DNA of 64,000 nt from Ligilactobacillus ubinensis (GTDB taxonomy: Bacteria; Bacillota; Bacilli; Lactobacillales; Lactobacillaceae): NCBI RefSeq assembly GCF_024160875.1, contig NZ_JAIULA010000003.1:62001-126000 (forward strand). Direction: 5' to 3'. Each line of letters opens with the position of its first letter. Position 1 is the stretch's first letter. The position numbers were made by a program, and so were the translations under genes. The notes under the pieces were generated by a model, which worked only from the letters and a program-made list of their open reading frames with translations, had not been told where the DNA came from and did no database searches. Shown piece by piece: positions 60,079-64,000 of the stretch.

Positions 60079-61677
60079 TTAGCTATCATCATCATCATCA
60101 CTTGAAAACCAATTGGAAATTTCCTTCAATGTCGATTCAGCCGACTCCATTGCAGCGTCAACTGCAGTGTATTTAGTAATATATGCCTCTTTTTTAGTCT
60201 CTAACTGGCTGGTTAAATCAGTAACTTCAGAATTCAAGCTTTTTATCTGACTTGTAATACTGCTGATCTTATCTCCAATAATTCCTTTTGAAGTACCAGT
60301 ACTGCTATAGCTTGTACTGATATAGGAACTGATTAGAGAAGCAAAACCAGTTGTATACCCCGATTCGGTTTTGCTAGTTCCTTTACCTGTTGAAGTATAA
60401 AAGAAATTTTTAACATTAGTTAAACTATCACTGATTGCTGACTCTAGTTTCGTAGTGTCAACTGACATCGTGCCATCTGAGTCAACACTCAAGCCTACAT
60501 TAGCTGAACTTAAACTAGAAGAACTCGATCCTGTAATAGCACTTGCTAAAGAAGCTAAAGAAGACTTTAATCGTGTTGCTGTACTATCACCGTATAAAAC
60601 ACCATTACTTTTTTCTGTAGCATCTGTCGTACTTGTATCAATTGCTGTATCTGTATCTAACAGCGTCATCGTAGCATTATATTTATCAACAAAATTCTCA
60701 ACAGCCGCTTCTAAATAAGAAGTATCATTAGTTAAAGTTAACGTTGTTGAGCTTAACGTGCTACCTGTACTATCTGAACTATCAGCCGAGGAAACACCGG
60801 TTAATGTAAGTGTGGCACCATTGATTGCATCTGAAATAGTATTTGAAGAACTTGTCAAATCATAACCATCTAAGGTATAGCTTGCATCTTTGCCTGCTGT
60901 TGTTGTTGCATCAGAGCCTAACCCTAAACTGTCTGCTGTACTGTCTGTACTAGTTGCAGAAATTGTATTACTTGCGCCGGTAGCAGATGAAGTTAAAACT
61001 AAATGTTTAGCGACAACAGTTGCCGTAATACCCAAAGAATTAGTAGTACCATCAGAAGAAGTAACCGTTAAGTTATTGATGGCTGAAGCAATATCTGTTA
61101 AACTCTGCGTACTTGAAACTGATAGCGAAGCACTACCAACACTTGACGTTAATGTCAGTGAACCGCTCAAACCTAAAGCTGTAGTATTACTACTATCTGA
61201 ACTACTACTTAAAACACTAGGTACAGATCCTGAAATAGTTTCAGCGGTCGCCAACTGGCTAACACTAATACTATATGAACCGGTAGCTGCTGAGGTTGTT
61301 CCTGAAATTGTTGCAACTGCTGAGTTACTCGAAGTTGCTGTTTTTGTATAGTATTGATCATCATCTTGTAGATAATCTAACGCTGTTTGTAAATCCGATA
61401 ATGATGATTTGATTGCCGTCCAAGCAGAACTTTGACTTGTTAAATTAGTTATTTCCGTCTCATCAGATGTTTTCCGTGTGGATAATGAATCCGCCGCAAT
61501 CATTTCATTTATAATTTCAAGAGTAACTCCAGAATACTTACCTAATGTAGAGCTAACACTAGCATCAGATTCACTAGTTGTACTTGTTGTAGAGCTACTG
61601 GTTGACGTACTGGTTGAAGTGCTAGTGGCTGAACTAATTGCAGATGCTGTCGCTGAACTAATTGATGTTGTTGTCAT
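60079..61677 (-). CDS. fliD: Flagellar filament cap protein FliD
   Basis: FliD (HAP2) caps the filament tip and directs flagellin assembly. The 532-residue protein has a FliD N-terminal region (LGKYSGVTLEIINEMIAADS, SSAWTAIKSSLSDLQTALDYL) and the C-terminal coiled coil (KGIIGDKISSITSQIKSLNSEVTDL and QLETKKEAYITKYTAVDAAM). It is unusually rich in Ser, Thr and Asp: the first 40 residues are almost entirely Ser/Thr, and the protein ends in an Asp run. That makes it a possible O-glycosylation substrate. Antisense frames here are composition artefacts. Confidence 0.93.
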   Translation of the reverse strand: MTTTSISSATASAISSATSTSTSTSTSSSTTSTTSESDASVSSTLGKYSGVTLEIINEMIAADSLSTRKTSDETEITNLTSQSSAWTAIKSSLSDLQTALDYLQDDDQYYTKTATSSNSAVATISGTTSAATGSYSISVSQLATAETISGSVPSVLSSSSDSSNTTALGLSGSLTLTSSVGSASLSVSSTQSLTDIASAINNLTVTSSDGTTNSLGITATVVAKHLVLTSSATGASNTISATSTDSTADSLGLGSDATTTAGKDASYTLDGYDLTSSSNTISDAINGATLTLTGVSSADSSDSTGSTLSSTTLTLTNDTSYLEAAVENFVDKYNATMTLLDTDTAIDTSTTDATEKSNGVLYGDSTATRLKSSLASLASAITGSSSSSLSSANVGLSVDSDGTMSVDTTKLESAISDSLTNVKNFFYTSTGKGTSKTESGYTTGFASLISSYISTSYSSTGTSKGIIGDKISSITSQIKSLNSEVTDLTSQLETKKEAYITKYTAVDAAMESAESTLKEISNWFSSDDDDDS

Positions 61678-61683
61678 TGAAAA

Positions 61684-62118
61684 TCATCCTTTCTTGTTAA
61701 TTGATATTCCTTGGTGACTCCATCTATCTCGTCTATATAGTTCTAAAGCTTCCTTGATAGTTAAGCGTCTGATTATTTTCTTCGTATTTTCTTCAACCAA
61801 TACTATTTTTGAATCATCTTCTTCTAACGAAAGCCTTAATCCTAGTCCTTGTTCACTTAAATTATGATTTACCTCTGTGATTATTTGATAGAGTCCCTCT
61901 TTGTCAAAATCTATATTATCAATATCGGCTTGTTTCTTCCTTTTTTTAAGTTTCTTTTTTGATTTGTTTGGCTGATTATTATTTATAAATCTTTTTTCTG
62001 TAACTCCTTCATCACGTAATTGATTTTCTATCTGTTCTTTTTGGCTATCTTCAATTTTACGAATTTTTTCAACTGGAGCTATCTCACTAATGATACGCGA
62101 AATTCTATCTATATCCAT
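61684..62118 (-). CDS. flaG: FlaG-family flagellar protein with basic linker
   Basis: The C-terminal part (about 75-140) shows the FlaG pattern LGLRLSLEEDDSKIVLVEENTKKIIRRL, and TIKEALELYRR. FlaG influences filament length in other bacteria. The N-terminal half carries a strongly basic stretch (KSKKKLKKRKK, about 51-62) uncommon in the family, and at 144 residues it is longer than typical. It lies six bases upstream of fliD. A hairpin terminator stands between flgL and this gene. Confidence 0.75.
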   Translation of the reverse strand: MDIDRISRIISEIAPVEKIRKIEDSQKEQIENQLRDEGVTEKRFINNNQPNKSKKKLKKRKKQADIDNIDFDKEGLYQIITEVNHNLSEQGLGLRLSLEEDDSKIVLVEENTKKIIRRLTIKEALELYRRDRWSHQGISINKKG

Positions 62119-62134
62119 TGACTTTTCCCCCTAA

Positions 62135-62180
62135 TAAAAAACAAGAAAATCAAATGTGGATCCTTGATTTTTCTTGTTAT
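62135..62180 (-). terminator. Hairpin terminator between flgL and flaG
   Basis: On the minus strand AACAAGAAAAATCAA and TTGATTTTCTTGTT pair around about ten bases, followed by TTTTTA. It would reduce transcription of flaG, fliD and fliS relative to flgK-flgL. Confidence 0.75.
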
Positions 62181-62187
62181 AAAAGTT

Positions 62188-63123
62188 CTAGTCCATATAG
62201 TCTAATACTGTCGTTTGCATGATTTTAGTTCCAACAGCTAAAGTTGCTTTATACGCAACCATTTGATTCTCATATTGTAAGTATGCTTCTGCATAATCAA
62301 CATCTTGTTGATCAGAAAGCTGGGTTGTGAGATTCAATTTTTCGGTTGAATTTCGACTAGCTGCTGCTTCTAAACGCGTTTCTTTTGCACTAATATTAGT
62401 TTGTACACTAGTAAAGTTATCATAAAAATCTTGTGCTTGAGTTAAAAGAGTACTACCTAATTCAGTCTGATTAGTGTTCCCATCACTATCACCTAAAGCA
62501 CTCATTAAGTTACTAACAAATTCATTTAAACTAGTTGTTGTTCCATCTGAATTTTTAATAGAGGTAAACTGACTACCATCCGCAAATAAATCAACTGATA
62601 CTCCATTCGCAATCGTTCTTGTCAAATTATCGTCAGTACCTTCATATGAAATATTACTAACAATCCCATCAGAATCAGTTGAAACCTCAAATGGCTTAGT
62701 CGTTGTATTCTGCCCCGAAAAAAGATATTTGCCTGCATAATTAGTATTTAGAGAATCCATAATATTTTGGATATCTTCATTAATTTCTTCTTTTTGAGCT
62801 GCTAGTTCATCTGTCCCATTTGTAGATGAAGCAGCTGCTGTAATTAAAGTAATAATTCTATTCATAGAAGTACTAACATTATTTAAGACGCTATATTGCT
62901 CTTGTGTCCATGTTTCTGCAGAACTAATTGTATCAGCATACGTTTCATTCTCAGCTAAGGATACTTTTGAAGAAATTATCTTTGAAACAAGTAACGGATT
63001 ATCTGAAGATTCCGTTACTGTTTTACCACTGGACAATTGATTCATTGTATCTTGCATTGTATTAGCATTCTTCTGATAATTAGTTAAGAAATTTGTATAA
63101 GTCATACTACTGGATATTCTCAT
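62188..63123 (-). CDS. flgL: Flagellar hook-associated protein FlgL
   Basis: FlgL (HAP3) joins hook and filament. The 311 residues have the flagellin-like N-terminus MRISSSMTYTNFLTNYQKN, QLSSGKTVTESSDNPLL, then YAGKYLFSGQNTTTKPFEV in the middle, and a C-terminal coiled coil ending QTTVLDYMD. The start is ATG 63123, 4 bases past the flgK stop codon, consistent with one operon. Confidence 0.93.
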   Translation of the reverse strand: MRISSSMTYTNFLTNYQKNANTMQDTMNQLSSGKTVTESSDNPLLVSKIISSKVSLAENETYADTISSAETWTQEQYSVLNNVSTSMNRIITLITAAASSTNGTDELAAQKEEINEDIQNIMDSLNTNYAGKYLFSGQNTTTKPFEVSTDSDGIVSNISYEGTDDNLTRTIANGVSVDLFADGSQFTSIKNSDGTTTSLNEFVSNLMSALGDSDGNTNQTELGSTLLTQAQDFYDNFTSVQTNISAKETRLEAAASRNSTEKLNLTTQLSDQQDVDYAEAYLQYENQMVAYKATLAVGTKIMQTTVLDYMD

Positions 63124-63127
63124 TATC

Positions 63128-64000
63128 TTATACTCCTGTCTTATTGATTAAAGTATCCAAACAATCTGAAACTATTTCAAGCATCCGCGCATTAGCTTGA
63201 AATGCATTCTGATATTTAATAACATCTGCCATTTCCTCATTAATTGAAACACCTGATACAGAGTCATCTTGATCATTTAGGCTTGTTAGTAAAGTATTTT
63301 GCGATGATTCTGAATTATCAGCTTTTTGCTTTGCAATACCATTAGTCGTAACAATATTATTAAAACGTGTAGCATATGAACTACCGCTTGTACTAGTTGT
63401 AAAACTCAAGGAACTTGCATCAAAAGTACTTAAGACACTTTCATCGCTACCATCAGTCGTCATCGCCGAACTAAACGCATTTGCAATTGCCGTTGCAATT
63501 GTACTATCACCACTATTACCACTTGTTCCTGTCTTTAATTCCTCTGGATTATCAACTAAATCTGTATTGACTTCAAAATCTGCAGCGGGATTAGTACTAT
63601 CTTGACTCAAAGTAAAAAGCCCATCATACATTTGAGAAGTTGTCGGTGTCGTTGATCCATCAGAATTATAAATAGTATTAATAGTTTTGACCACTGTATT
63701 AGTAAAACTATTTAAATCATCCATTTCTGAATTTATTTCCTTTAATGCATCTTGATAACCACCTAGGTCGCCTTCACTAACTGTTGCTTCTTTTGCTACA
63801 GAATATGTATCTCCTGATTTAGATAATATTAACAATGTTCCTGGATCATATGTCCCACTAACACTTACTGGTGTCGTAGTTGTATCACCATCAACAAATA
63901 CAGTTGAACTATCTGAACTCGTTGCACTTACCACACTCAACTTATTAACGGTTTTAGTAGAAGCATCTAAAACTAAATTGTCTGAATTCTTTGTGCTTCC
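63128..64000 (-). CDS. flgK: Flagellar hook-associated protein FlgK, C-terminal part (runs off window)
   Basis: FlgK (HAP1) is the first hook-filament junction protein. The frame stays open to the window edge (64000), so the N-terminal part is missing; TTG 63940 is an internal codon, not the start. The C-terminal signature VSINEEMADVIKYQNAFQAN and RMLEIVSDCLDTLINKTGV is typical of FlgK. The middle is very rich in Ser/Thr/Asp, like FliD. flgL follows 4 bases later. Confidence 0.93.
   Translation of the reverse strand, partial: GSTKNSDNLVLDASTKTVNKLSVVSATSSDSSTVFVDGDTTTTPVSVSGTYDPGTLLILSKSGDTYSVAKEATVSEGDLGGYQDALKEINSEMDDLNSFTNTVVKTINTIYNSDGSTTPTTSQMYDGLFTLSQDSTNPAADFEVNTDLVDNPEELKTGTSGNSGDSTIATAIANAFSSAMTTDGSDESVLSTFDASSLSFTTSTSGSSYATRFNNIVTTNGIAKQKADNSESSQNTLLTSLNDQDDSVSGVSINEEMADVIKYQNAFQANARMLEIVSDCLDTLINKTGV

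Noticed and set aside
60455-61717. Three plus-strand open frames (60455-60718, 60890-61351, 61478-61717) opposite fliD
   Set aside because: They arise from the repetitive Ser/Thr/Asp codons of fliD read backwards, are Val/Ala/Glu-rich, and have no Shine-Dalgarno context or family resemblance.

Overview
The window comes from a low-GC Gram-positive bacterium, almost certainly a motile member of the Lactobacillaceae (the Liquorilactobacillus / motile Ligilactobacillus type). The housekeeping gene order (scpA-ribT-xerD-cvfB, pfkA-pyk, dnaE, dnaG-rpoD-trmK, phoH-ybeY-dgkA-era-recO-glyQS, rpsU-yqeY, pyrRPBC-carAB-pyrDFE, lspA-rluD), the many TTG/GTG starts behind strong Shine-Dalgarno sequences, and the T-box and PyrR leaders all fit that group. 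The flagellar genes limit it to the motile lactobacilli. The genus is an inference; nothing in the window proves it. Almost everything is on the minus strand, so transcription mostly runs from high to low coordinates.

Region 1 (1-33.3 kb) is core genome: chromosome segregation and recombination (scpA, xerD), one-carbon metabolism (fhs), lower glycolysis (pfkA, pyk), replication (dnaE, dnaG), chaperone and peptidase (clpB, pepT), the major sigma factor, methionine/cysteine sulfhydrylation (metA-metY behind a Met T-box), glycyl-tRNA synthetase behind a short Gly T-box, the era operon, ribosomal protein S21 and a PpsR-type regulator. Region 2 (33.5-45.9 kb) is the complete UMP biosynthesis operon with two PyrR attenuators, then lspA-rluD.

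Region 3 (46-64 kb) is the accessory and most interesting part. It holds the distal flagellar filament genes (flgK, flgL, flaG, fliD, a small FliT-position gene, fliS, flagellin) interleaved with six paralogous GT2-type glycosyltransferases that carry TPR repeats. Two of them are fused at the C-terminus to a ROK-family sugar kinase domain. In one (47691-49655) the kinase residues look intact, although the usual ROK zinc-binding cysteines are absent. In the other (53067-56516) the ROK nucleotide loop is degraded, and an internal second GT2 module has lost its DxD. A third protein (50813-53083) also has a second GT2 module with a damaged DxD. A sigma-D-like promoter precedes flagellin and a weaker one precedes the glycosyltransferase operon, so the cluster looks co-regulated with late flagellar genes. 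The simplest reading is a flagellin (or filament-cap/hook-associated protein) glycosylation island in which sugar binding or phosphorylation is physically coupled to protein glycosylation. I know of no named system with the GT2-TPR-ROK architecture; its function here is inference. An orphan IS3-OrfA-like helix-turn-helix gene closes the island.

No rRNA, tRNA, CRISPR array, prophage or complete insertion sequence was seen. The first gene (scpA) and the last (flgK) run off the window.
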